Part shown: positions 1 through 12,385 of the stretch, piece after piece
Layout: every line of letters starts with the position of its first letter
Position numbering within the stretch: the stretch's first letter is position 1
Source: Trileptium ribeirensis
Taxonomy: Eukaryota; Nematoda; Enoplea; Enoplida; Thoracostomopsidae
Assembly (NCBI GenBank): GCA_030248225.1
Contig: JASANE010016261.1
Span: 1 to 64,000, forward strand
Direction: 5' to 3'
DNA length: 64,000 bases
The notes under the pieces: generated by a model
Told to the model about the DNA's origin: nothing
What the model saw: the letters and a program-made list of their open reading frames with translations, nothing else
Databases searched by the model: none
Made by a program: the position numbers and the translations under genes

Positions 1-3000
1 AAGGGAGTCCGTATGAAAAAGAAGCTTACATTTAATGTCGTAAAGCTGCTTCATGTGATTGTAATGGAAAGGTCTTTGAAAGATCCAAAATGGTGAAGCC
101 GACGTAGATGGGTTTGCAAAGATGGTTTTCCGGTGCATTTTGACAGCGACCAGATCCTCGTTGAATATGGAGGACATACAATAGCGAGGATTCGCCACCA
201 ACTTTGCATATTTTTCACCATCTGTCACCAGTTTCACATCCACATACCCTCGTACGTTTTCCATCGTCTTTCCGAAGACAGCGTTGTTCAACAACTTGTA
301 AAAGTCTTTTTCGAAGCTGCTGCGCGCGTTTTTACGCATATCGGTGTTGAGCGAAATATAGGGTTCCATCCATCGCCACTGATAGAATGAAAGAACGCGA
401 TGAACTTGCCTCAGTTCCATCCCCAGAGACAAATAGAGCTTGGATATGCTAAGTCAACCTCCAAGATATATCCGATATCACCATTAACGTCTACTGTCGA
501 CCAGTCGGTAGAGTCAATTTCATATCTTGTCATCCACCGAAAGGTATGTGCAGGTAATTTTTTGCACCATGGAGTATCCATACAGATTATTCGCATCGAG
601 ATCAAATGTATGTACGTCCATGTTTGAGATGGGTCATATCTTTCAACGTAAGGATTGTTTGCTCGCGCATAACGATGGGAGATGACAGAGTCCACATCGT
701 ATTCCTTCCTCAAAGAAGGAATACATATCGACATGGGAAATCAGATCCAGCTTGACATTTGTATACTTGAGACATCATCCCAAGCAAAAAACTAGGTAGA
801 GTCACGTAATCCACTGGATCAAGCTGGTATTTGTCGAGCAAAGTAGACGAAAGTTCTCGAAAACGTCCCTGAGCAGCAACACATCCGTCTTTAGATAAAG
901 GTCATGGTATTCCCCAAGCGACTGAATCCCCATTTCGTCCCACACAGTTTGTGCGTGAGCGTAGTGTTCTGATGATATGTTACCTCCAGTGAGACTAGAA
1001 TAAAAAGCTGCATGTGGGGGTAAACATCGGTCGTTGAATTTGGAGATGGAGTCCATGTATTCGTAGGGATATAAAACTTTTAAAAGCATTAAATTGAGTT
1101 TGTCGCCAAAACACTGGGTCATTGCGTGGAAGGAATCGGTTCTATCCTGTTTGAGGTTATCGACCAGTGTCTGAAGTGAAGATGGTAGAAACTGGAACGA
1201 ATCGATAAATCGGATCTTGTATCCAATCTGATCCATATCATCCTCGACGTCGTCACATCCAAGGATGAAGTCGACGCCTTCTTGGTTTTCGTCCCAGCAT
1301 CCATCACTTTCGTCATCATCTTCACTTGACTCCATCGCTTCGAATGGATTATCTGGACTGCGTCGCTTTTTATTTTTTAGTTTAACAAAGAACGTCATAT
1401 AGTACTCCATTCCTTTAGCGATGCAGTCAGCTTGAGAATCATTTCGACGCAAATGGAGCCAAGTTCTTGCATGATGAGGTGACCATAATAGCATTGCAGG
1501 TTGTGGAACAACACTGTAACATCTTCGACTCAGACGATAGCCAATGTTACATTTAACGTGTGCTGCACCACGATACCTGCCACAAAGGTGACAATGGTCT
1601 TTAGCCTTTTCCTCCCGTTTCAGTGTACCCCACCACACAAGTAACAGTCAACTGAATGGACAAAATCAATTTTGTCAGCGTCAGTCATGACTAGCTCTTT
1701 ATGCTCAGTTAGTATATTTGGTCTGAAAGTATTTAGTTAATTGAATAATATTGTTCAAAAAAATTTTAACAACATTGGGACCGCGGTATATTAGTTGGGT
1801 TTAGATGGTGGAAAAGATAGCTGCAGCATCCGAAGCAGTCTATCAAACCCATATCCACATGGTTCGTGTCTTTGATAGGGATTAATATACGACGATGATG
1901 TGGATAGTATCCGCGACTGTATTTTTTCCAGTGTGCACTCAAAGTCTGCATAAATTGCATAGGGACATCGCTGCATTCGATGTAGGTTGGTGAATTGAAA
2001 GGTGGAATATTCTGGTGGGGTTTTAATAAGAGAGGGTTTGTAGTTGCGACAGCGATCGAGATGCTATCCGCGTTGCTCTGGGGAATAACACGCAAAAAGA
2101 CGTCGATCACAGAAATATTTTATGCAATGATCACAACACTGATCAAACAGTGACGCGTTCAAATTACAGACTAAGCAATAATGATTGTCATATAACAGCA
2201 AATGAATATATTGTTCATTAGAGAAATTTGCTATATACAGTGGGAAAATAGAATTATTTTCTAGTCCATATACATTAATCGACATATTATTCTGTCTTTC
2301 AAACCGTGGAATGTCCTGTAACTTCACGGGATAATCTATTCCACCCATGTTGAGTTCATTACTATATTGCTGGTAGTTGTTGATACGCTGTGGGTGTTGG
2401 GTATGATCGACAGGGTGTAATGCTGCGAGAATGCTCCACAAAAAGCAGCGATTGTCACTGTTTTGCACGTTGATGACTGCGCGTTTGTTACGGATATAAG
2501 CAGGTAGCTGCTTATATGTCGAGCCACGAAGGGGACGATAGACGCTAATATGTACATCAGCGTGCTGAATCTTCTGCAGCATCCAGCCAGATCCTTTTGC
2601 CTGGAAGTCATCCAGTTTCTTTACCAGTTCACCAATCATGATGGTAATTACATCATCAATGTCTGATCCCGGTAGGATGGAGCAGGATCTGGTGTTGAAG
2701 TGTGCTGTCATTTGGGTAGCGTCCAATTTTTGCAGCATACACTGAACGCTAACCCACAACTTAATTCCACGACGTCGTTCTTGGGTAACGAGGTCTTCCA
2801 GCAGACGTCTTGATTGTTGAAGAAATAGCGACAAATCTGCCGTCAGCTCATTGGGAACTAAGTAATAGCTGAAGATGTACCCTCTGAGCGCTTTAGTCCC
2901 CTGCAACAACTTGACGTCGCTGCTGTCGGTGACGATCGTTGACTGATGTTTACAGGAAACGATGTCGTTTGCCATCGTCATTAGATCTTCCAGATCCTCA

Positions 3001-3487
3001 TCGATGCGTCGAGATTTTATCGGTGGAGCACCGATAATCTGTTCAGCTTCACGTTGTAACCGATCGAGATTATCAGATTCGTCCTCGATAGTCCACGCTT
3101 GAGTGCCTGGAGCTGATGTCGCGGTTGGTAATTCTGAGTAAACAACATCAGGTTGAACTGATGGTAACTGCAACTTGTGTGATGTTGATCGAATCGGTCG
3201 AGCCGAATCTGGTGCTGAAGCTATTGGTTGCACTGCGAATGATGTTGACGGTTCGATAGATACTTGCTCCACCGCTGAACAATTTGTGGGATCAGCGTCG
3301 CAGATGAAAAATTCATCCAAATGCTAATGCTGTTTTTGAATGTGCCGCTTCAGGTTGTCCTTACGACAAGGGTTATACGGCACCAATGGCAGCGGTGTTT
3401 CTTTTTGTTATGTACAGAGTCCATGTGTCGTGTTAAATGATCTATACGGTTGAAATTCTTATTACAGATAGTACATTGAAAAGCCAT
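1..3487 (-). pseudogene. Polinton/Maverick protein-primed type B DNA polymerase, decayed and cut by the window edge
   Basis: Family B, protein-primed polymerase that replicates Polinton elements. Reading down from the ATG at 3487: a C2H2 finger (CTICNKNF, then H-x4-H), a second C-x2-C finger that shifts frame near 3367 and meets an in-frame TAG just before 3320; a conserved N-terminal region (2064-3320, with NRCFLWSILAALHP, closely matched by the second copy near 38.4 kb); exonuclease motif I (YADFECTLEK, 1791-1976 frame); a Cys/His motif (CHLCGRYRGAAH, about 1580); YHDLYLKTDVLLL near 890; a motif A block broken by a frameshift near 610; the conserved KDFYKLLN and MENVRGYVDVK blocks (230-350); and motif C read as HTDSL at bases 1-15 in place of DTDS. 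At least six frame breaks and the lost motif C aspartate make it nonfunctional. The C-terminal part lies beyond base 1. Confidence 0.93.
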
Positions 3488-3494
3488 CTTTTTA

Positions 3495-3645
3495 GACTTT
3501 TTGAAAAAAGAAAAACAAAAGAAAGGACAAAACACACCAAACAAAAGACAAAAAAAAAAAAAAAAAAAAACAACAAAAACCATTCACTCAAAAGAAAAAA
3601 CACAAAACAAAAACAAAAAAAAAACAAGAAAAAAACAGGGAGAGA
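3495..3645. repeat. A-rich simple sequence upstream of the polymerase
   Basis: A low-complexity tract dominated by A with scattered C and G, including an uninterrupted run of about 20 A. It lies immediately upstream of the polymerase start on the minus strand. The apparent lysine-rich and phenylalanine-rich open frames here are products of the composition and are not genes. Confidence 0.85.
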
Positions 3646-4126
3646 TGAGCGGGGGTAAGGAATCACCAACACAATTGAAATGTGAACTTTTTTGCTTGTC
3701 AGTACAGCAAATCTAATTATTGACTACATTCCAAGAAAACACAATCATGAGTGTGTAATCATGTACATATGAAACATTAAGGTTTGATTGAACCTCTTCC
3801 TCATCCTTATGGGTCGATCCGAACTGCTATGTTATTATTTTTACCCTCCGATTTGAAATTTTTCCTTTTGCTGATTTTACGAAGCTGTCTACTCAGCGGG
3901 AGTGAATTTCATGTACAATAGTTTTACAAACACTTCCCGCATGCAAACGTAGTTTACAAACGACATGCCGCTTCGGTATTAGTATGTTTACAAAAACTCA
4001 GTTAGGGGTAGCTTGTGGAGGAACGGGCAGCGGCATAGACCAAAAAAGTTGATGTTATACAAGAAAGTGAGTAGTTGGTCGATCCTCACTTTACAATTCA
4101 GTCATTATAAAGTTTCGTTTGTTATC

Positions 4127-4483
4127 ATGTCTTCTCAAACGTTTTACTGTCGTCGCCTTGATGCGACTGTAAAACTAACCCAACATTTTCAACAAGGGCA
4201 CTCGGGTCCCAATCTCGCCAAAAAGTCCTGGTTTTACAAGCCCAAAAAGACGGTCAAGCGGATTTTGAAACGGGCTTCCCAGATAAAAAGTCGTGACCGC
4301 CGGCGCCGTGTGTTCTTCCGCTCATTTCATCGACCAATTGGAGTGCGTGGCTACACTAACCAGCCCGCACGCCACGCCATGGTGATCGTAATGAATTACA
4401 CCATCGTGACGGCATTTTTGGTTAGTTCTCGCTTGGAGTTGGAGCGTGAGATGGATAAAGATATGCGGAGACACCGGTGTTGA
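4127..4483 (+). CDS. small basic protein of unknown function, probably Polinton-associated
   Basis: An open frame of 118 codons starting at the ATG at 4127, 640 bases from and divergent to the polymerase pseudogene. A TATAAAG lies about 20 bases upstream of this ATG. The frame stays open upstream to 4013, but the TATA position favours the later start. The protein is strongly basic, with Lys/Arg clusters near residues 30-65 (KKPKKTVKR-like and DRRRRVFF stretches), and has no obvious signal peptide or membrane segment. Polintons encode several small structural proteins besides polymerase and integrase, and the basic composition would suit a nucleic-acid-binding or core role, but I do not recognise the family. 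It could be a fragment of a longer decayed gene. Confidence 0.4.
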   Translation: MSSQTFYCRRLDATVKLTQHFQQGHSGPNLAKKSWFYKPKKTVKRILKRASQIKSRDRRRRVFFRSFHRPIGVRGYTNQPARHAMVIVMNYTIVTAFLVSSRLELEREMDKDMRRHRC

Positions 4484-4605
4484 ACCTCGGGAGATCCCCC
4501 ACCCTAAAACAGGGAACCCTAAAAAAGGGTGGAACACCGCTACGCCAGTCGCAAGCCTGGAACCCCTTCGGGGGGAGTGTGGAGCGCACCCAGAAATATG
4601 TCACA
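4484..4605. other. GC-rich island
   Basis: A short block with runs of C and G (cccccaccc, ccttcggggggag) inside AT-rich DNA, abutting the end of the basic ORF. No gene is seen. Similar islands recur at 7.4, 10.1-10.7, 23.2, 26.5, 34.7-36.0 and 61.6 kb. Confidence 0.6.
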
Positions 4606-5734
4606 GTCTATTATGTTATAACACAATTTACCCCCACGACTATGGAACAGTCAAAAAGACTGTTTTGCGAAAGTTCATTCGACGGCACTCCACGGCGAGC
4701 GATAACCTATATAACGTATAATACAATGGGTTTTCGTTGTTTACTTTCGTTGAGATAACACCGTAATTTAACTGAGTTTCAAATTCGACTAAAAATATAT
4801 CGTTCCATTATGTTGTGTTATGTTCTTATAGGTCCAAGTGTATCGCAATTGATTCTTTGTTTCTGAGTACGGTAACCACTATATTAAAATCATAGCTGAT
4901 AGATTAAATTCATAAAGTTCTCTTATTTTATACAACAACTTTTAACTTTGACAGAATCGTAGGAAACAAAAAAATGTGCGATTATTGTTAGGAAACATTT
5001 TAAATAGCAGCTTAACTCACTACTTTTAAAAATTCAACCAATTGGTTCAGTAAGGATTTTTGAAGTAAAAACTTGTAGTATTTGTGGTTTAACCTGTTTT
5101 CACTAAATATACATAGAGGTAGCATAGGGCCTCATTTAATCCGAATCAATTGCAAGGTTCTGTTTCCGAAAGCTTCCTTAGTCCTCGACGGTCACACCAA
5201 CTTTTATTGAGCGAACAATAATATAAAGCCGTTAATTTTCTCTTACAGTAGAAATTTTTGCGATATGTTAGTAGCGTTGGGAATTAGAATTTTAATCACT
5301 GAGTTCGGTATTTTAAACATTGAGAACATACCCGACCCGACTACCACCTCTACTACAGCGACATATGAAGTTTATTAGTAAATTAATTACGTTTACCCTG
5401 AACATATTGTTTACAATTTCTAAAACGTTTTTTGAATAAAGGTATACAATGTAGATACATACACATTTATACAACGTTTTCCTATGATTACTACGTAGTA
5501 ACAAACATTGGTCAACTGTCAATTAGCTTTTCTTGAAATTTTCATGACCTTTTTTACGTGTGTGTTTTTAATTTAAAATATTGTATTTCTAACTACCAGT
5601 TGGCTTTGCTGAACTGTATTCTGAAAATAGATATTATTTTTAACTAACTCACATTTCTGCACCGACCGAAAGGTAAATTTTACCAGAACCATAACTACAA
5701 CAAGCATACATTTCCGTGTTATGCGCGCCTAAGA
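4606..5734. other. AT-rich stretch without gene
   Basis: Only short chance frames; no domain, repeat or RNA gene was recognised. Confidence 0.6.
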
Positions 5735-5830
5735 TTAAGACCTCCTACCATCCCCTTTTGACACACAATGTACAAAATGCGGTTTCGCGAACAACGTGCA
5801 AATTTTATTTCTCTATTAGGTTTCCACATT
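5735..5830 (+). mobile_element. solo end of a MITE family
   Basis: The sequence from about 5741 (cctcctaccatcccctttt then gacacacaatgtacaaaa) closely matches the left end of the element at 31690 and the terminal repeat of the element at 40688. No matching opposite end was found nearby, so this is probably a truncated copy. Confidence 0.5.
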
Positions 5831-7380
5831 TTTCGGCATCGTTACCGTGTATTGCCTGATGGCCAAGACAGAAAACCAAAATTAGTTACATTTCTCGAAA
5901 ACGATGTATTGGTAACATGAGTGGTGATTTTTACAAACGAATTACATCGTCTAACAAAAATATAGAATTCACTAGGATTATAATATCAGAAATGTGAAAC
6001 GAACATTTTACTTTGCCGTGATGAGTTTACGGTTGACTTCTCAGACAAAGGTTTATCATAACGGTTGAGTTTCTATCTTAGCGAATTGCAGACATTAATT
6101 ATACTCTGCTGCTGAGCGGCTTCGAAGTAACCTAATGCCAAGCACAATAGATATATCTAAGGGTTAGCAAATTTGCAGAATCTAATCAAACCTGTGTGAA
6201 GCAACTATCATTATCGTGTACCATATGTATTAAGTCGATATAATCATTCGGTTACTATCCTAGGTAATAGCACCCATTAATTATTACCCTCCTACTGCTC
6301 TGTTTAGAAGTAATCTCAGTGCCTGCACAATGGATTAAGTTGCGATTTGGTGAATTTATAGAACCTAGCCCTGCCTATGATACGTCAATATCAACCTAAC
6401 ATTTTAGTATCTACTATAGTGTGCTTTGTAATATATAAATTTTTGGTTTAGTTTTGTCTTAGTCTGCCAAACGGAATTAGCTACCTTATGTGTTATTTAA
6501 ATTAGAAACCCAACGACGCACCACAGGTGTCTAATTATATTTGGAGGGGTTATTGTCAACCATTGTTGGTACATGGTAAGTGCTCCACAGACTTTTGATA
6601 TTACCAAATTTAGAAAGCTATATATACAGTTTTCCTAAAACTCAAGTTTTACGAGTTGAGCTTAAAAAATTTTTATATGATTGGTTTTCCGGTACGATGT
6701 TTTTTAACGTAAATTTTAGTAATATTTAAGTCACGTAAACATAAATGATTATATACACCAATAACGAACTTGAGCAGTTGGAATGTGACGCCTGGAAAAC
6801 TTATCAACTATAAGAACGGAATTTTGCGCAGCATGGACTTCGCTGTACTAAACAAAATTGTTTAAAATGTGACGCTGAAATCATAAGTTTGTGTGTGATC
6901 AAAGTCACTTGTTTAAAAGTTGTCTTTGTATATTTACGTATTAAGTACTAGATCGAACATTTACGAGTCAATCTTGAATGGTGACTTCGGTGTGATCAAA
7001 GCGTTTTTTTGTTAATAACAACATCCATATTCTACTTTTATTTTTAAAACTTTGTAAGTTTCCAAAAACAGATTTATAAATATATATTCTTAGTAAAAGT
7101 GGTTACGACGCAGATTACGCTGTTTGTCCTTGATTACTCAAACTGTGATGTCAGATTTCGCAAAAACTTGAAATACATTTTTTTCGGAAAATGTCAAATA
7201 ACATTCACTTAAGCTTTTAATGGGAACAAACAACAATGTCAAATGTGAACAAAATCTACGCTACTGCTTCCTTTGAAATTTCCCACTGTGTTCTTTTATT
7301 ACATTCCAACATCATATTTAGTAAAAAACCTAAGTTCTTTGAGACTGGACTTTTGTGTACGTAATAGTTACGGATGCACA
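5831..7380. other. AT-rich stretch without gene
   Basis: No coding, repeat or RNA signal recognised beyond AT-rich low complexity. Confidence 0.6.
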
Positions 7381-7610
7381 TCTGCCCGAGGCTTTGATGT
7401 GGATTGCCCCCTATTACGTACGGCTCCTATGATAACCTATCACCTAAATCTGAGCCTATCGCAAACTGTCGACCCTCAAAGGAGTCTGGCACCCGACCTG
7501 GAAGACTGACGGTGTCGATCACCTCCTACATCACCGGGGGCTGCCCGCGTGTAGCGAAGCTTCCATGTCTGCACGGCTCGCAGGAAGTCCCACAGGATAC
7601 AAAAAAACCT
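7381..7610. other. GC-rich island
   Basis: About 230 bases of clearly higher GC between AT-rich flanks, with two overlapping open frames of about 70 codons that resemble no known family. One of the dispersed GC islands described under 4484. Confidence 0.5.
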
Positions 7611-8529
7611 GAAAATTAGATTTATCTAGAGCGACATGGTTTTAACTATGTATATGGTTTGTGACTAGTTTTGTCCCACCGATATACGTTTCCAGTAGAT
7701 TTCTTGCGGACTAGCAGCCGTAGACGTGCAGATACATATTGCAGTGTGTACAATATAGCATAAACGATATGCAGCAGCATTTGTAGCATTACTGTATTAT
7801 AAGTAGAATACGTAGTATTGCGCTATTTCACTGTTGTCAATTATTTTATATTTGAACGACATAACTCTTACACATATACATTGACTTCTTTTGACTTAGT
7901 CTCAGCAGGAATTAGTCAATACCGACGTGTAATAGTAAAACTGCACAGATCGTTATTAAACATGCACACTATATTATTGATGTTTGACACATGTAATTAA
8001 TTGTACAAAACAACAATATAATCGAAAGTAATGTCAATGTTAAAAGTAAAGGGTCAATTTTATCTATAATTTGTATGCAATACTTACATGCTGCTAGTTT
8101 ATTAAATATTAGAGAGTGACCCAAAAAAACCACTGCTGACCCAAATATTACCCCCGCACTCCGCAGGGCGGGGGGCTCCAAAGCAGCTTTTTTCATCTAC
8201 TGATGTCATATCTTTTAGAATATATAATTCTGCAAAAGCGAAACAATCCTCAAACTGTATTCAGTGATACAAAAATAATTCACCGACAAAACTATAACGT
8301 GAAACCTCGTGTTTCCTCACAGTTGCACTCTTGAAAAGCTGATAATATGGCTGATAATAAAAATTTGGTAATTCTTCAGGTTTATAAATCTTTAAATTAG
8401 GCTCGACACGGCTATAACCGAAGAGCACAGCGGATCATTTAGTTAAATTTTTATTACATTGTCACATGCATGCCAAATAATTTCAAGTCACGGAACATTG
8501 AGCACATGATAAATACTTACATTGCAAAT
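7611..8529. other. AT-rich stretch without gene
   Basis: No convincing gene. A small GC-rich patch lies at 8145-8175. Confidence 0.55.
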
Positions 8530-8925
8530 TTGCCTGAGTTAATTTTAGATCAGTATGAGTTGTATCATTTCGCAAGTCTAAAACCGGATCGAAAAGGAGT
8601 TCGATTAACTTAGACTGCTATGTCAGAACGTAACTCATGTGTGAGTTACAATTCTAACTTGGGCTGATCTGATTTAGCTCAGAATGAATTTGAAAATCCT
8701 TAGTCAGGGACTCTGAGTTAGAAAGTTAACTTAGCGTGAGTCAGTGCTATCCAACTCACATTTCGTGACCTAGACTTGTGCACAACTCACTGATCTCCAA
8801 CTCATGTCTTAGCTAGAATAGTTAACTCAGAACCACGAGTTACCTGCGAAACTCTACCTGAGTTAGTCGGAACTCGGGGAAATGTAACTCGGAGTCCTGA
8901 GCTAAAACTGGCTCACAAAAATTTG
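8530..8925. repeat. cluster of degenerate TGAGTTA / TAACTCA motifs
   Basis: Around twenty occurrences of GAGTT or AACTC, often extended to TGAGTTA, lie in both orientations within about 400 bases (for example 8540, 8633-8660, 8698, 8860-8905). Short inverted pairs such as aactcatgtgtgagtt give local hairpins. The origin is unknown: a decayed tandem/inverted satellite, or clustered AP-1-like binding sites. Confidence 0.6.
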
Positions 8926-10060
8926 AAGTGTACGCCAGCATATTGAACGATATTAAATTCAAAGTTTTTGTAACTCTTTTGATTAAAAATAATTGATATG
9001 GAATTCATTTACGCAGTCAACCGGCTTTGAAAACAATATTTTTCAGCAAACCCTTGACAAATACCAAAAAATTTGGTCTCCATTCAAAATTCAGGGTCAA
9101 AATTCGGGTATAAAATACACGTACACAATGTTTAGCAGGGTGTAAGTAAAATAAATTGTGACCTGCTTCTAGTAATGTTTGTCTGCTGGCTTCATAGCAA
9201 TAGATGACAAAGCACTGCAGGCTGAATGGTTGCGAACAGACTCTCAAAACACCAGTTGATGGCATCTTCTCTTTTCAATGGCATGAAAATAGGTTGTCGT
9301 TTATTTGTCTGCTTCCGGCTAATGTGAAACGTTTTAATAAATAATAGTTTGTCGCTGCCGAACTTTTATTGATTACTTTTTGCTGCATGGAAGCTTTTAT
9401 AGGAGATAACGTTTGAAACAATACTATGTAGGATGTCTTCAAATGATCCACATGTATCTTTGTAAAATAGCGAATAAAACTGTAGAAATATCAACGCAGC
9501 TTGTCTGTAGTAAGTGATCGCAATGTGCTTGGATGTTGTGATATAGGAGATACGTTGGCAAAGTATCTAATCCAAGTACGTGATATCTCCGTGGCTTGAC
9601 TGTGATCGGAGTGATTTAGATATTTTATCAAAATATTGTTGAGCAAACATTACCCCGGTAAAAACGACATTGTCTTCATCAATTAGTATTAACAGCTGCC
9701 CTGGTCATCTGAAAATGTTATGCTTTTATGCTTTATTCTGCATTTTTTATGTCAAATATGATAATATTTTTCATATTTAATGGGTAGTTTGGTAGAACTA
9801 GGCTTTTGGGTATTGCAACAATTGGAAAAATGTTCCATTTGGTTGCTTAGCGTCATGTCTACAACATTCCGGACACTTTTCCATAAAAAATATTTATTTA
9901 AAGGTAATTTTCCTTCATTGAGAAAAGTGTGTTTAAAGTTTTTGTTTTGGGGTATTCCTGTGCGTAGAAGCAACGGGAGTAGGCGAGACCTATATAAGAA
10001 CTTTAGTAGTAGTAATAATAAATTATTCAACAATATACGATAAACCATACATGTCGAATA
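8926..10060. other. no gene recognised
   Basis: Opposing ORFs of 80-98 codons at 9017-9265 and 9752-10048 have no recognisable domain and low-complexity content, and were treated as chance. Confidence 0.5.
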
Positions 10061-10770
10061 TGGGGCTCAGGAGTGGGCTACCCACTGAAGTCTCGGAGCA
10101 TCCCCACCGAGGTCCATCTCCGCCCACCTGAGGTTACTTCCGTGCCACCCCCATACGCGCCACACTCAGCGGCACGCAGGAAATTCAAAAATAGAGTGAC
10201 AGTTTGTAAAAATTGGGGTAGAAGGGGAAAAATGAAGAATTGTTTAGGGCTCATCAACTTTTAGCAGCCCCTGGAGGACCCCTACTCGAGAATATTTGGC
10301 ACACCATAAGACGACCACGGATGTACCACATGAGACCTCGGAGCTACAGCATGCATTATAAGCAAAAACATTCACATAGATTCAAAGTATAGGAAAGCTT
10401 TTGAATAGTAGTTAAAACAGGCCTATTATTCGGTTTTACGAGTCCAGCCCATTGGGTTTAGAAGTTCCGTCGGTTTAGGGGGTAGATTGTCGTCGGGTGC
10501 GACAAAGGTCGCCGGGGTGGAGGCCTTCGGTGGGGCGTGTTAGACCTCTCCCTTTGGATAAGTTTTTCCAATTTTACCCCAATTTTTGCCAATTTTACTC
10601 GTATTTTTCCTAATTTTTGCTGAAATTTTCTAAAGTAAAATTTTCAAAATTTTTGGCGACGGGTAGCGAGTTAAGATAGGGAGCCTTCCGGGGGAGTAAA
10701 TATGGCTGGGAGTCCGACCCTTAGAGAGATTACCTTCCTCCACCCTATCGACACCTATGGTCTAGGTCGT
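10061..10770. repeat. composite GC-rich island with an (A/T)-rich ccaattttt core
   Basis: Two GC-rich blocks (10070-10170 and 10440-10560) are followed by a tract built from ccaatttt / ccaatttttgcc units (10560-10640) and a third GC-rich block to 10750. The reverse-complement tract (aaaattggcaaaa) lies next to another GC island at 61.95 kb, and looser versions occur at 26.95 and 53.6 kb. This suggests a dispersed, decayed repeat family. Confidence 0.45.
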
Positions 10771-11159
10771 TGCAATACATATTTCATGTAAGTGCAAATA
10801 TTTCAGCTCGTTACTACACTCACACTATTGAATTTCGAAGTGTTGGTTTATAACTATGGTAATTAAAAGCAGCAATGTAGAAATATACACTCAAAGCAGT
10901 AGCACTGGCAACAAAATATGTCTAGTGTGGGGAATTTAGATGGTTTCCTATAGCTTTATAAGTTATGGCCTGGTATGATCACAGACAGATCGCTCAAAGT
11001 TAAAGTTATTCAGGTTTTATTTTTATTTTCATTCTATTTTTGATATGTCATACATATCGATCCAACAACATTTTGGCTACTGTCGAAAGTATACCCTAAG
11101 CAAATACAGAAGACATTAACCCCATTTTGTGGCGGAATTAATCAGTGTATCGTCCAATG

Positions 11160-11260
11160 ATTGACAAAGTCTAGCAGGCATCTGGCATCGAACGAGGGTT
11201 TTATGGGTGAAAGCGCAGCATGCAAACCACTGAGCTATCTAACCGCTGTTGCTTTATTCC
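11160..11260 (-). repeat. tRNA-like sequence, probably SINE head or tRNA pseudogene
   Basis: On the minus strand the sequence contains a near-perfect A-box (TAGCTCAGTGGTTTG) and, about 40 bases later, a B-box-like GTTCGATGCC. The acceptor stem ends do not pair, so it is not scored as a tRNA gene. A tRNA-derived SINE or relic is the simplest explanation. Confidence 0.45.
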
Positions 11261-11633
11261 TTAAGGAAACCCGCAGCGCAAGCTAATAACGGGACACGAC
11301 CAACCAAACGCTATGCGACAGACTCAGTTACCACAACTGATTACACTGTGAGCTGTCCTCATTGGTTCACCGTGTGCGTTAAAGAGTTAATTTCGAAGTT
11401 ACGAATGCTCGTTTTTAAGAGCCTTTAATTTTTGACTAACTAGTTCATAATTGTATCCGGGCAGCCAGCAAATATCAGGTCCAAGCTGAGAACCTAGTAT
11501 TAATAGTTCCGCCGCTCAGCTGCTACAAATAGAAATAGCTACGCCCGTCCAGGAAATTCCAGTACTATTTAGCTTGCCGTTTCAGTGCGGTGGACTTTAG
11601 TGAAAACACATATCTTTAAAATAAATGCTCAGT

Positions 11634-11950
11634 AGGAACCGGTGAATGAACAAAAGCTTTCACCTGGTTCCAAGAACGCGTTGCAAGTTCATTTCCTGGT
11701 TCAGAATCCAGTTCGGACTTGTGCTTGTTTATATCCGACGAGGCATTGGTAATGTTGGTAAATCTGTGGGAACCGGTGAATGAACAAAGAACTTTCGCCT
11801 GGTTCCAAGAACGAGTTGCAAGGCAGAGTTGCCCGACTAGAATCCAGTTCGAACTTGTGATTGTTTATTTACGACGAGGCAGTATTAACGTTAGTAAGTC
11901 TGTAGGAACCGGTGAGTGAACAAAGAACTTTCGCCTGGTTCCAAGAACAA
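11634..11950. repeat. tandem repeat, 134-136 bp period, about 2.4 copies
   Basis: Units begin with ggaaccggtgaatgaacaaa at 11635, 11769 and 11905. Each unit opens with a short imperfect hairpin (ggaaccggtg ... cctggttcc, about 40 bases). The 66-codon open frame at 11719-11919 is a by-product of the repeat. Confidence 0.9.
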
Positions 11951-12254
11951 TGAACATAAACAACATGAACGGAATTGTTACATATGATATGTTAGCAGGC
12001 GTTGCACGTTTAATATTGCCTTTATATGGTGGAGCACTATTTAATGATGGCTTTACTACGCTAAACCTACGGGGCAGTCATAACCTTTGTAACACTCTTA
12101 ACCATGATTTCTTCACGCGGTTCCATTAGCATTCCTGTTTGTCATTTGAAATTTAATACCGTTTTCATGACTACATTAATGCGTCAACTAATCGTCAAGT
12201 TTAAAACGAGTCAACAAGACACACGTTTCTACTAAAAGATCACGTTGTTTCTCT

Positions 12255-12385
12255 AGAGCTACATATATAAGTATATTTTATATTGTACGAGATTATATCC
12301 ATATTTATAATGCATAACACATATAAGTAAATATATTTTATATTATAACGGACTATATACGAGTTTGTAATATATAATACATGTT
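12255..12385. repeat. two-copy AT-rich tandem repeat, ~61 bp
   Basis: Two diverged units, each with acatat...agtatattttatatt...cg.gattatat...tttataat, run head to tail. No coding content. Confidence 0.65.

Noticed and set aside
3437..3716. Lysine-rich and phenylalanine-rich ORFs on both strands
   Set aside because: Translations of an A-rich simple tract; no complexity.
4322..4758. Overlapping ORFs of 60-93 codons around the GC island
   Set aside because: They overlap one another on both strands with no domain; they are shadows of the basic ORF and the GC-rich patch.
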